DNA of 64,000 nucleotides from Perognathus longimembris pacificus. Lineage: Eukaryota > Chordata > Mammalia > Rodentia > Heteromyidae. The notes beneath the pieces are model-generated. The model saw nothing but the letters and a program-made list of their open reading frames with translations, was not told the origin of the DNA and did not search any database. The stretch covers positions 34,642,832 through 34,706,831 of the forward strand of contig NC_063172.1 in NCBI RefSeq assembly GCF_023159225.1. The letters are read 5' to 3'. Both the position numbers and the translations under genes were made by a program. Shown here one piece after another: positions 50,071 to 61,905 of this stretch. How positions within the stretch are numbered: position 1 is the stretch's first letter; each line of letters begins with the position of its first letter.

Positions 50071-50377
50071 AAAGGGGGAGAAATCCTACAGGCAAAGCAA
50101 AACTACAAAAATGTGTGTACATTATTCGACAGAAAAATTCTAATTTTTCATAAGCAGGGAAAAACTGAAGGAACATGTTGTTGGGAGGTTTAAGTACCTA
50201 CAAATTAACTCATTAGAATCATCAGCCTGGGCTTTCTCAGGCTTGGTGTTTTCCTCCATTTACAAGTGTTAAATTTACTGATACTACTTAATAAAGTTCC
50301 GTAATAAAATTATGATCACATGCAAAGTGGAATACAAACACTAAGGGCTGGTGCTAGGCCTTCAGTAGTTAATTTCT

Positions 50378-50580
50378 TAGGCCACTCATGGTGGTTCATG
50401 CTGTAATCCTGGCTTCTTGACGGATGGAGGCAGGAGGATTATAAATTCAAGGCTAACCTAAGGAAAGTAGATGAGACCAAAATGAAAACAACAGAGCTGG
50501 GAACAAGGTTCAAGAGATCAAGTTCTTACCTCACATGTATAAGACTCTGGGTTCAATTTCCAGTCCAAGAAAAAGAACAA
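50378..50580 (+). repeat. B1-dID type dimeric SINE
   Basis: A B1-like arm ('GGTGGTTCATGCTGTAATCC') is joined to an ID/tRNA-like arm ('CAGAGCTGGGAACAAGGTTC', then 'TCTGGGTTCAATTTCC' as box B). It is old. Confidence 0.75.
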
Positions 50581-51579
50581 AGGTAGCAAAATGTGAACAC
50601 AAGAGTTCCTAGTTCATCATCTAGCAATTGAGACAAGGTCAAGATACCTCATCTAGTATATTTGGGACAAAGTCTCTGCAGTCAACTACAATGAAATAGC
50701 TACTCAAAATACCATTGGAGATGCTGTAAATACCTAAGTGCATAAATGATATGACCTTATAGTTGTCAGAGTGTTTTAGAATCTTCCACATGTTTTCACA
50801 TGGATACGCTACAAATACATGAAGTAACTGAGCTGAGTCTAGACTCCCATTTTGCAACTCTCTTATATTTCTATTTCCTTTTCACCCATTCTCATTGGAT
50901 AGAACAGATAGGATAGAAAGTGGTTGCAAATTTCTCTAGGGAAACAGAAATAGCTTTATCATTAAAAAAAAACGTTCAAGATATACTCTCCTTGGTTTCA
51001 TAGCAATACCATTTGGAGGAAACATGAAGAAGTGCCTGTCCTTAAGATTTAATTCACTTACTTTGCCATCAGTTGCAACATGAGTTAAAGGCAGTGACAT
51101 GTAGCAGAAAGAAATCAATACCCAGAAATAGTTAGCTATGCCAGAGTTTGAAAGAGCAATCATTTCATTTTCTTCAGTATTCATGGACTTTGTCATCCTA
51201 TATTTAAAAATGAAGAGATCAAAGTGAATCTGAAAGTTTAATACACACTTGAAAGTTCTTTATTAAAGTAGCTAGCCGTCTTCTATGCCTCTTGGTTTTA
51301 ATCTTTTGTATTCAATTGCACCACGCACATCCCATAAGAACTAATTTGTGTTACTTAGGTACAACTGTTGGATTTATTTGCTTGGCCTTGATTAGATTAG
51401 ATCTGCACTTATTGGTTAGGTCATTCTATTTAACTCCTTATTCTTATGTTTTATAACATTAGAATAAAGGGATAAATACCATCGATATCTGCTCACAATC
51501 ATTTATCCTTAATGTGTGTGAAGGAAACAGAGAGAAATGAAAGAAGACACTTTCTCATTCATGATTCTTTTTCAGAAAC
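50581..51579. other. unassigned AT-rich DNA
   Basis: No gene or repeat is recognised. Minus-strand open frames at 50639-50857 and 50936-51196 have no recognisable features. Confidence 0.5.
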
Positions 51580-52220
51580 TGTTCTTTTGTTTTCACCCTC
51601 CCATCCTGATATTGCATGCATGGCTTGTTCTCAGCCTGCTCTGAAACAAGCTAGGGCAGGCCCTGTAATATGATTCAAATTGCAATCTCATGTCTTGCAT
51701 CCCCCAAACACCTCATCTCCCGCGCAACGTAGAACCTTCATTCCAGTCCCCAATTAGACTAATATCTCTGCCCTGCTCCGATTGGGGGTGATGGATCGGC
51801 TGGGAGGGTGGAGGGAGACAGGAGATCTTCTCAGCTCCTCTGCATTCCCATAGGCACGCAGCATTTGACAGATTGGGCAGAACTGCCACGAAAGAGTCTG
51901 ACACAGATGGTGTAATTAGAAAATGCGAAGTGCGAGTGTGAAATTTATCTTTGATCAGCACCTCCTTGCCAGATTGTCATCTATGTTAATATGATGATGG
52001 CTTCTTGGAGATGGATAGAAGGAAACAGCAGCCTGGAAGAGGAAACGGAGACTGTTCACTCCATAGAGAAGATAGTCTATTTACTTCTGAAATCCAATCA
52101 ATTTTCCTTGGAGCAAAATGAAATTGTACTTATTTAATTCATATGGAAAACCAGCCTAACCTGTTTCACACATTTTTATTAAGCCAATAATCAATATGGT
52201 AAAAATTGAGCTTTAGTTGG
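51580..52220. promoter_or_regulatory. candidate conserved non-coding element
   Basis: The block is repeat-free, and 51700-51960 keeps many CpGs for an AT-rich locus (CCCGCGCAACG, ACGCAG, TGCGAAGTGCGAG). It has a TCF/LEF-type CTTTGATC at 51949-51956 and a homeodomain-type GTAATTAG at 51912-51919. Enhancer function is inference. Confidence 0.35.
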
Positions 52221-52779
52221 AAGAGGAGACATGTTAATTTTTTATAGAGTAATAAAGAATACAATCAATTAGTGTAGGAACTATTGAAGACAATGAGCCT
52301 TTCTATCATGGATCCAGGAAAAAAGTATACAGAGAAAAATCACTATGCTCCGATAGCATTAAAACTACACATGCTGATAACAAAGTTTTATTTTCCATTC
52401 CCCCCTTTTTGTTTGTTTCAAAGTGTTATCAACGATTTTTATTGACCCCCAAATAGAAAAGCTTTATTTTCCTTTATGACTTATAAATCTTTTGGATTTC
52501 ATACTTATTTTTCTATAATTTACATTTCAGAATTTTTTAATGAACAAATGATATATCTACTTAAGATTTAAAGAAAATACTTCCTTTCATATTACCTAAC
52601 TGAAAAATCAAGACAGTCACTGCAAAAGGGACCAAAGGTAGCCACTATCCATCGCTCCTTAAGTTTTATGTCCAATAAGTGTAATCTTTTTTTTTTTTTG
52701 ATGGCTTAGAAGGTTCAGGTTTACAAGGCAATATGATAGACTACTTTTTGCTATAATCTGCTCAAATGTTCACATTGAT
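52221..52779. other. unassigned AT-rich DNA
   Basis: Nothing is recognised. Confidence 0.5.
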
Positions 52780-53290
52780 GGTGCTAATTTTCAGGAAGGT
52801 AAATTAGCATAATTAATGACCAGCCAAATTTGGGGGTAATACAGTATGTAATTAACATTAGAGAGTTCTGTTGTACCACCTGCCCCCACATTTCATTGTT
52901 GCAGGGATCGGAGTGTACAGGAGGAAATTTTCCCCTTTGCTGCACTGAGCAGAAAGCAGCTTTCTTCATCAGAATAAGCCATTAGCTGTAATGGCATGTA
53001 GGTGTAATGGAATGTGCTCGAAACATCTGTGCTGAGAGCAGGGGAGAAATTGCTGCATGCAGTCGTAGGCCTTTAGGGAGCTTGATTAAGGGTTGCTTCA
53101 AAGAACTTGAGATCTGGCTTGGGATACAAAAAAAAAAGAGAGAGAGAGAAGGAAGAAAGGGAAATAATGCTAATAGATTTACGGATGTACTGCAGGGAGA
53201 ACAAAGGATTTTTAATTTCTGTCTTCCTTTATTGTTCTTATATTGCATCTGCTCTCTGTTGGGCTTTCACTTATTGAAGTGATCTGGAAA
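52780..53290. promoter_or_regulatory. candidate conserved non-coding element
   Basis: This is repeat-free, with clustered homeodomain cores in 52801-52860 (AAATTAGCATAATTAATGAC, GTAATTAACATTA) followed by GC-balanced sequence to about 53120. A short (GA)n lies at about 53137-53150. Inference only. Confidence 0.35.
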
Positions 53291-55559
53291 AAAAATGTAG
53301 CTGTAAATGCAGCTCAGTAAGAAGAAACATAGATAGAGAAATAAAATAATGTGATTTCTCCCCCCTTTTTCTTATCAAGTGGAAAGTTCCTCATAACCTG
53401 TGAAGAAAAAAATTACTAAATATTGTTTATCATAAGTGTTATCTTGAAATCCACCTCAGCATAGGATGCAAATATTCAGATTTGGGGTTGGCAATCATTC
53501 CTAGCTTCTCACTACTCTGCACTCAGCAGTTTTTGTAATGCCTGCAGTAACTGCCTAAGTCATTTTGAGTTACTTAATTCAGCATTTCCAAGAGTACTTT
53601 GAGCTGAATTTTTAACATTTTTATACAAAAATTTGCATGGAAAAATACATTTTATAAGAAATAAGATTTTCACTTCTGAGGGCAATAGGCGTGTTTTTTT
53701 CTGCTCATACTTATTTTTCCAGCAAACATTGAGTACTTCCTAGGTGTGCACTGCTTCCAGCCTGAGACTTTGGTTACCATCATGGGTAATGCAATAAATT
53801 ATATTTGGCCATGAGCATAGCCAATTGTATTGCCTCAGCCATCTCCTTATTCCATGCTGTCTGCTAAAAACCCAACCGATCATGGATAAAACACCTCAAT
53901 GGAATCCATCAATTATGATGAGCTTTGGCCATTTCAAAAGTGTTAAAGGAAAAAACAAAAACTTAGCTTTTAAGTCCAGACTCTTCAGTAAAGATAAGCC
54001 AAAGGAGAGCTGTATTTAGATAACAAGTAACAGAAGGGTTAAACATTGTGTCAGGGATGCAAATGGAAAGGGAATTAGCATTCTACATAGGACAGATGCG
54101 AATGTATTGCTTAGAAAATGAGAAACAAACCTGAAAATATTGGGTGATTTTATGATTAGGTAAATCTTACACTTTCTAATTATAAATGACAATGAAGCAC
54201 TCTATTCACTGGAATCTCTATCTTCCTTATGAAATAAGAAGCTTGCTGAGCTGGTGCCAGCAGTTCCTTGCACTGAAGTTTAAAATATGGAGGGAGGCAA
54301 GAATGTAATAAAAATTCAAAAGCTAATAATATTATGGCGACTGGCATTGTTTACAATGTGGAGCACCTGCTGTTTGAAAAAAAAGAAGAAAAAGTGAAAT
54401 AATCAAACTGTTTCTAAATGGAAAATCTGGGCTCTTTGCCAATTACACAATGTGTTTCAGGTGCACTGTAAATAGGAACAATAAAAGGTGCAGAGGAAAG
54501 AATATGGAATGTTAAATCTCAAATACTCAGGAATATTAATATGATGTTTCTTGAAAGGAAATCTTGGGACTCTTCCAGTGTTCTCCATTGAAAAGAAGGG
54601 GTCTAAAAATTTTACATGGCATATGTAAAGTTCTAAAACTTTTAATTGACTTTATCTTAAAAAGAATATATATGACTGTAAAACTATTTGTTTCAGCTAC
54701 AATACCCTTAGTTATTTCAGATAGAAAGGTCAGCTAACCTGGATTGTTTCTTCCAAACTGTATGTATATGGGGGGGTGGGGCACAGACATGCATTCGTGT
54801 ACATATATACATGTATTTTTTGTGTAGGGCAGTTTGAAGAATTAATTTCTGAGAGCGAGAAGAGTAAAAGTAACTTCTTTTGTTTATTGTACTTACTTTG
54901 TACATCAAAATTAGCATTATGAGCAGAGGCAAAGTATGAGACTCATCAGGGAGTAGGATGTTGTTGTATTTCTACCTTCTTTCTATGGAGCACTTAATAA
55001 TGATTCTTCCAGATTTAGATACCTATTTTTACCACATAACAATTCATGTGTGCCAAATTTCTCTTTCTAGTTCATTTTTTTTTCTTTTTCAGGGAGGCAT
55101 TTTAAAATCAAATCACCTTGTAATATCTATTGTACTTTAAAATGCCTGTCTTTGACATGTCCAAATGAAGTGGTATCTTAAGGTATATCTTTAAAAAGTT
55201 AATATCTAAAGTTACACAATTGTTTCACAGTCGTGAGTAAGAACTAGTTTTTGAGAAACTAACTTCAGAAACAATATTTTCAGAAACCTCACATGAAACC
55301 ATATTAGTTGTTATAGCCCAGATCCTAAAAATTGCCAAGAGTAAGCAACTAAGCAGTTGCCAAAATATCCAGGGTAAATTGTGTTTCTTTGGGATCAGGA
55401 AAGAAATGCAACTATGGAAATTCTCCTAAATGTCCATATTGAAAAGATATCTGTTAACACCAAGAGACGGCTCTTTAATGAGATAAAATGTGTAAAAAAA
55501 TCTGCCTTTATGCACTAATTCCACCAAGGAATATCTTTGCTATTTCTTCATTTTCTGGG
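53291..55559. other. mostly unique DNA, one candidate element
   Basis: 54240-54480 has an E-box CAGGTG, CACCTG and a forkhead-like TGTTTAC and may be conserved. A weak L2/MIR-like stretch lies at about 53715-53800 (minus or plus strand uncertain). No gene is recognised. Confidence 0.4.
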
Positions 55560-55760
55560 TCAGTTTGAGGAATTTACTTGGACTCTCTAAGCTCAGTTTC
55601 TTCCTCCTTGAAAGTGGGTCAAAATAATACCTAATATGATTGTTAGGAATACTAAATGTTATAATTTGGGCAAAGCTCTTCGTCTATTGTCTGACACTAC
55701 ACACTGATGGTTTTAGAGATTTAGCTATTGTAACTATACTATTACTAGTATTTTCTGAAA
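55560..55760 (-). repeat. MIR SINE
   Basis: 'AAGCTCAGTTTCTTCCTCCT', then 'GATTGTTAGGAATACTAAAT', follows the MIR consensus on the minus strand. Confidence 0.75.
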
Positions 55761-56689
55761 AATTGCCTTTTCTTTATCATAGCAGTCAACAGATGAGATG
55801 AAATGTTTGAAATTGGTGCTGTATGAGACTCCACATTCCTGCCAAGAAATGAGATTTCCCCAAACTTGCTTTCTTAGATATCTTTTCATATAGCACCACG
55901 AGTAGTAGAAATATCATGACTTTAACTCAGCATCCTAATATTCAGGACACTATGTAAAGAAGTCATTGCAACTATGGTAAATTTTTCTTGTCCTCTTTTG
56001 CCACAGGGTGGTCCTTGGATTAGAAATAACCATGGATTTGCTAAGCTGGCACTCTACTACTTGAGCTATGTTCCTGGATGAGGAATTTTTTGAGTAACAT
56101 AAACTGGTAGTGCTAAACAGATGAGAGCATAAGCAGGACAAGAAATGGATACTATTGTCAGCAAGACCGTAGAGGTGCACAATGTAATACAGTAAGAGAT
56201 TAGAAAACAGAAGGATAAGATTAGGAAGAAGATTAGCAAGTGAGCTTTGTGTTAGAAACTGATGCATAGTTCCTGATTCTGTTACCCATTATTACTGATG
56301 TGTCTTGGAGTAAGTAAGTCTTCAGTGTCAGTTTCACTTCTCTAAGTTGGGGGAGATTAATATCTAACTCATTAGAAAACCTAAGTGGCAAATCAGGACT
56401 AATAAAGTCCTTGATGAGTAGAAGGAATACAACAATATTCACCACTCAGATCCAAAGTTTGCTTGACTTCACCTCTCTTTTAAGTTTGTCTTCATACAAA
56501 TATTTATGGCAATTTAAAAATACAGCTTCATTTCAAATATATCTTCATAACTAAAGTTGCAAATAGTTTCAGATTCTACAATCTGAAAAAAATGGAACCA
56601 CAGTTATATATATGATCATGTAAATATGTAAAACTGATGTTGCCAGTTTAAGTTTCTTCCATTTTAAATTAGAAAAACAACTAAAAAGA
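55761..56689. other. unassigned DNA, possible SINE scrap
   Basis: A minus-strand tRNA-like scrap may lie at about 55995-56085 ('CTGGCACTCTACTACTTGAG'). Nothing else is recognised. Confidence 0.4.
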
Positions 56690-56945
56690 TTTAAAATTTG
56701 TATTCTTAGTTGTACAGAGAGGTTATAATTCCATCACGTAGGTAATGAGTACAATGCATCTCAGTCAATGACACATTTGAATCATTCTCCCTCATTTTCT
56801 TTCTCCCCTCTCTACCCTAAAATAGCATAGTCCAATTTTTACATGTTGTGCATTGAATATAATGACTTTATTTTCTTTAAAAGAGATTTTTCTAAAGAGT
56901 AAGATATACCACAACTATGCCATTTAGCTACTCACTATAGGTTCA
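56690..56945 (-). mobile_element. old L1 3'UTR
   Basis: 'TTGTACAGAGAGGTTATAAT', then 'GGTAATGAGTACAATGCATC', followed by C/T-rich sequence, matches the L1 3' terminus on the minus strand. It is more diverged than the L1 beside it. Confidence 0.7.
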
Positions 56946-57579
56946 TTCCTAAGTGGACATATATTTTGGGTTTTTTTGATTTTTTCTTTTTATTAAATTT
57001 TATTGACAAGGTGATGTACAGAGGGGGTACAGTTACATAATAAGGTAATGAGTACATTTCTTGTCATATTTGTTACATCCTCCCTCATTTTTCTTTTCCT
57101 TCCCTAGTTTAGGTAAGCATATATATAATATCCAGTGTACCAAAATCATATACAGTAACCACATGGAGTATGCCAAAGGAAATTCACCTAGTACATTAAA
57201 CATAATGACAACAATAAAATCCTCCTGATTCCTTCTCTTGGAGTTCATTTTGCTTAGCCTCATCTTATATAATCACATGCACATAGCTGTTGAGCTATTG
57301 TGATCCTCTGATAGGTCTATCCTAGACCTTTTAATATTTGTTCAGTAATTGTTTGGTTTTTAGATAGATAATGTACAGTTGCTGACCCAAACATGTGAAA
57401 ATACCATTTGAAAAGAAGTTTGTTATTTTACAGACCTGATATCTACTGTTCTCCCCTCCTCCCTCCCTAACAATCATTTATCAAGGAGAGCATGCGCTTT
57501 GTTCTCTGTGCTCTAGGCTCGTTTCGCTCAACATTATTTGCTCAAGATCTGACCATTTCCTAAGTGGACATATATTTTG
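56946..57579 (-). mobile_element. 5'-truncated L1 with 23-bp TSD
   Basis: The first and last 23 bp (56946-56968 and 57557-57579, starting TTCCTAAGTGGACATATATT) are identical direct repeats. Between them is a minus-strand L1 3'UTR and the last part of ORF2. The A-rich tail appears as T-rich sequence at about 56970-57000. The L1 body is clearly diverged from the young copies while the duplication is perfect. Confidence 0.88.
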
Positions 57580-57985
57580 AATCAGGTCTTCAAACAATTC
57601 AGTCATTTAAACAACTTGTGGCTTCAGATACTACCAAATATTTGGTGCCCATTAGAATGACTTTCAGCCTCTTGATGCCTAAACTATTGAAATTCTGTTC
57701 TTATTAACTTCCATCCCGTTCTCAAAATACCTTTCATACTTAGCAATCATTAGAAAACAGTGATTTTATAATTTTCCTCCTTCTTTACTTGTCTTTTCTC
57801 TTAAATTCTCAAAATCACCTCATAAATCATAGTCACAAAATGTTGAGCACAGTTAAATATTTCCTAATTAATATGATGTATCTTTTGATGGTGTTGGTAC
57901 ATATAGTACTCTATCTACATTAATATGGTACTGATACTGTGCTGAACACATCCTCTGATATTTAAAGTACAAGGAATAACCTTTT
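57580..57985. other. unassigned AT-rich DNA
   Basis: Nothing is recognised. Confidence 0.5.
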
Positions 57986-58000
57986 AAAAAGAAATGATTT

Positions 58001-58154
58001 CGGGGGGGGAGAGGGAAAGGGGGAGGGAGTGGAGGGAGTGAGGGAGGAGGTAACAAATAGTACAAGAAATGTACCCATGCCCTTACATATGAAACTGTAA
58101 TCCCTCTGTACATCACTTTGACAATAAATAAGTAATTGTAATTTAAGTTTTTTA
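58001..58154 (+). mobile_element. short L1 3' end (first insertion at shared site)
   Basis: The copy starts inside the L1 G-rich tract and runs to the A-rich end. It is flanked by AAAAAGAAATGATTT (57986-58000) and AAAAAGTAATGATTT (58155-58169). Confidence 0.9.
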
Positions 58155-58169
58155 AAAAAGTAATGATTT

Positions 58170-58772
58170 GCAGGTACAACCACAGGAAGGGGATTCAAGA
58201 GGATTATCAACAATAGAAGCTATGGTTTCACATGGCATGTTGAAAGTAATTACAACAGTGATATAACAGTCATTTCCATAACATGGACTTCATTTCACTT
58301 AGCAACATCTTATATATTCATAAGGGTATAGCTATTGGGCTCTTGTGATCCTTTGCTGTGACTAGCCTAAACCTGTGCTTATTATTCCCTATGGGGGAGA
58401 CCAAAGAGTCCATGCTTCTTTGGATCTGGCTCACTTCACTTAGTATAATTTTTTCCAAGTCCTTTCATTTCCTTACTAATCATTGTATCTTATCTGAGTA
58501 CATTGGAAACCGTGTATACTGGTATTAGAACTAGGAAATTGAAAGGGAATACCAAAATCGAGAGACACAGGGTAAAAAAAGACAAGCAACTACAAAAGCA
58601 ATACTTGCAAAACTGGTGTAAATCAACTGAACAACTCATGGGGGGAGAGGGAAAGGGGGAGGGGGAGGGAGGAATGAGGGAGGAAGTAACAAACAGTACA
58701 AGAAATGTACCCAATGCCTAATGTATGAAACTGTAACCCCTCTGTACATCAGTTTGACAATACATTTTTTTT
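58170..58772 (+). mobile_element. L1 with inverted 5' part (second insertion at shared site)
   Basis: 58170-58475 is L1 on the minus strand (end of ORF2 into 3'UTR); 58480-58772 is the following 3'UTR on the plus strand with the G-rich tract. About a dozen L1 bases are missing at the inversion junction, as twin priming often leaves. It is flanked by AAAAAGTAATGATTT (58155-58169) and AAAAAGCAATGATTT (58773-58787), the same target sequence as the L1 fragment just before it. Confidence 0.9.
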
Positions 58773-59062
58773 AAAAAGCAATGATTTAACATTCAACACC
58801 TTGAATGAATACAGTCTTATTGATGTTAATAAGGATGATTACTTTTATGAAGACACTGAACTTGTGCCAAATAGAAACAATCTAGGTGAGTGAATAACAC
58901 ATTCTATATGTGGTCAAAAGAAAGAAATATTCAAAAATCCTTGGCCTGATCAGTTTCTGCATTGTTATAATTGTTTGTGGGACCAAATAACTTAAAGGCT
59001 TGCAATATGTCAGCATCATTGTTCATATCAAGGATTATGGTCACAATAAGAACCAATGATGT

Positions 59063-59253
59063 GGGCTGGGAATGTAGCTAAGTGGTTTGATTTCTTAGCA
59101 CTACATAAACAGAAAAGGCCGGAAGGGGTGCTGTGGCTCAAATAGTAGGGTGCTAGCTGTGAGCATAAGGAGCCAGGGACAGTCCCTAGGTCCTGAGTTC
59201 AAGCCCCAGGACTGGCAAAAACAAACAAAACAAAACAAAAAAAAACCCCAGAA
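59063..59253 (+). mobile_element. IDL-Geo SINE, deleted left arm
   Basis: About 30 bases between box A and box B of the IDL arm are missing (GTAGCTAAGTGGTTTGATTT). The tail is (CAAAA)n. It is flanked by the perfect repeat AACCAATGATGT at 59051-59062 and 59254-59265. Confidence 0.93.
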
Positions 59254-59265
59254 AACCAATGATGT

Positions 59266-61269
59266 TTCTTTTGCTATTATATAAGACATGTCTGAAGCCT
59301 GTCTCCTCTGGAAAACATTTGACATGTTCTCTATATACGGGGAATAAGAAGCATTTATATTAATTTTCATTAGGCTTTTGTCAGTAGAGGAACTGAAAAC
59401 ATAGTTTTCATCCCTTGTCAAATGCTTTAAGTAATGGCACAGGCTAGTATTTTAATGAATGTAATAGCTTTTATCAGAATCTCCAGTGGGAGATTCAGAT
59501 CACACACAGAAATATCAGTCCTGATTAAACAAATAAGCAAACTTATTAGATCATTAACCAAACACTCCTAAAGCACTACTGGCTTCAGGTACAACTTGGT
59601 TTAAAGACCTTACTCATTACCAAGGTGCAATCTCCTTTCATTTCAATGCTATGAACATCTTTAGGTTGACTTCATTTTCCAGTTTTACCTTGTGGTTCAA
59701 TTGCAGACTTAAATTCCCTCAAGACATAATCCTGTGGGGGGAAAAGAAAATTCTGGGTTTATCCATAATTTCCCTCATCATTGACTATATCACTTTACCT
59801 AGGGCAATATGATGTCCCAACTGAAGTACTACTTTGGGACATCTCCATCTTCTAGATTCAAGTTTGAGAATGAATTCATTGAGAAATGTAATTTTAAGAG
59901 TAAGTTAACATTCCCTAAAGGAAAATAGAAATATGACTGCAAGAAAAAAGAAAAAAAAACAAAGAAAGAAAATTGGATCATAGAAATATGAAAGAGAGAG
60001 GGGGAATCCTAGTCACTGTTGTATGCCCAGACTGTAGGGTAAGGCTGCTCTCGGAGAGATGCCTGGTACCATGTGCTGGAATTCCAGATCAGTGGATCAC
60101 AATAAATGCATGAATCCCACAGAAATAAACATTAGTTTGCTTGTTTTTTTTAAAAAAATTCAAATTTATTAAGTATGAGATACCTAAATTTTAATGAGGC
60201 AGTATTTATTATGTAAACTCTAATCTAAAATAGCAGAACAAACAAGAAAGTAAGATGTTGGTGGAACTTCTACATAGAGTTTAAAGTACAAGAAATTGTC
60301 CTGTAGGGGGAAAATTGCCAAATTCAGGGCATTCCATCATGGACTGCATGGACCTTGCCATTCACACTAATGGTAAAATATAAGGAATATAAAAGGAGCT
60401 AAGAAAAGTGGTGTCATTCTTTTAGTTGCTTCCCTGAAATCTTCCTGTGTATAAGGTAGGTGGCTTATTTTTATTGTCTGGAGCACAGGAGGCTTTACAT
60501 GCCTTATCAATGACCTTGGTCTTTCTTAGTAGGTAAAAATTGAATTCAAAGACAGTCAGAATATAATTAGGCTCCCAATGACCATTAAACAAGCAGCAGA
60601 ACAAACTATGTGGAAGAGATGGAAAAGATGGAAAGGGGCTGAGGAAGAAAAAATGGGTGGTGGAGGGGAAATCTAAACTAGAAATTATTATTCAGTCACC
60701 AGTCTTTTAAAATCTTTAGCTTGTTTCCTTTCCTACACTCCTTACGTCTTTAAGATTTAAGTAGTTCATATTCATTAAAAATAATAACTCATAGAATTGC
60801 ATATGATAGTAAATGTTGACACCTTCTCCTAAAAGAACATCATAGAATTGATTGGTAAGGTTGTGACATGATTTCCAAACTATATACACTCAAGACCTTT
60901 CTTTCCTCCCTCCCTCCCTTCTGCCCCACCTCAGCCTCTTTCCTTTCATTCCTTCTTCCTTTCTTCATCTCTTTTCTCTCTAAGCAGAAATATCGATATT
61001 CTCTCTATCATTTTGTAACTTTTTTCTTCATATTTCAGATTGTCATCATGTTATTTCTTTGAAATCACACTTAAATGGGTTTCATACATTTTCATCAGCA
61101 TATATAACATACAATCATCATATACAACCCCGTATTCAAGCTAGCTTTTGTCTTTATTCTCATCCCACTTTCCAAATAATCATCTTTCTAGTTTGCTTCC
61201 CCTTTCTCGGGGAGGGGGGGCTCATAAATCTAGACTCTGCATATGACAGAAAATATGCAACATGTATCC
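59266..61269. other. mostly unique DNA
   Basis: A C/T-rich tract lies at about 60900-60985. No gene or dispersed repeat is recognised. Confidence 0.5.
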
Positions 61270-61504
61270 CTCTGAGGCACTCCTATCTTAATATGATGAT
61301 GCCCAGTTCCATCCACTTTCCTATAAATGACATAATTGTGTTTTTCTTCATGGCTGAATAACCCATCTTATTTTGTGTTTGTGTGGTATACTTCCTTTCA
61401 TTATTTGTTCATCTTCTCTGAGTATCTAGACTTATTCCATAAATTTAGCCATTGCCTTTCACTGAAAGAACCTGAGCTATCTTCCAAATCTGTATATTGC
61501 AACA

Positions 61505-61537
61505 GTGTGTGTGTGTGTGTGTGTAAGTGTGTGTGCT
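61505..61537. repeat. (TG)n microsatellite
   Basis: This is a short interrupted TG array. Confidence 0.9.
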
Positions 61538-61617
61538 CTCTAAGAGCAACTAATATAGTTTGATTTTTTAAATATATTTAATCCATTTTCTTAATAATAG
61601 ATGTTTCAATGGTCTCA

Positions 61618-61687
61618 TTTTCTCTCTGTGTCTCTCTGTTTTTCTCTCTCTTTTTTCTCTCTGTTTCTCTGTCTCTCTCTGTCTCTG

Positions 61688-61730
<43 letters not shown>

Positions 61731-61905
61731 TTTGGTTGGTTTCGAGGCTTCAACTCAGGGCCTACACAGTGTCCCTGAGTTTTTTTGCTCAAAGCTAGTG
61801 CTCGACTACTTTTCTGCTGAGGCTGGTTTTGAACTGTGATCCTCAGATCTCAGCCTCCCGAATAGCTAAAATTACAGGTGTGAGCCCTCAGTACCCAGCA
61901 ATGAT
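61618..61905 (-). repeat. (TC)n array and B1-like/Geo SINE, deleted
   Basis: The (TCTC/TCTG)n array at 61618-61732 adjoins a minus-strand SINE whose Geo and B1-like ends are present ('AACTCAGGGCC', then 'AGCCTCCCGAATAGCTAAAA') while the linker is shortened. The array lies at the SINE tail. Confidence 0.8.
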
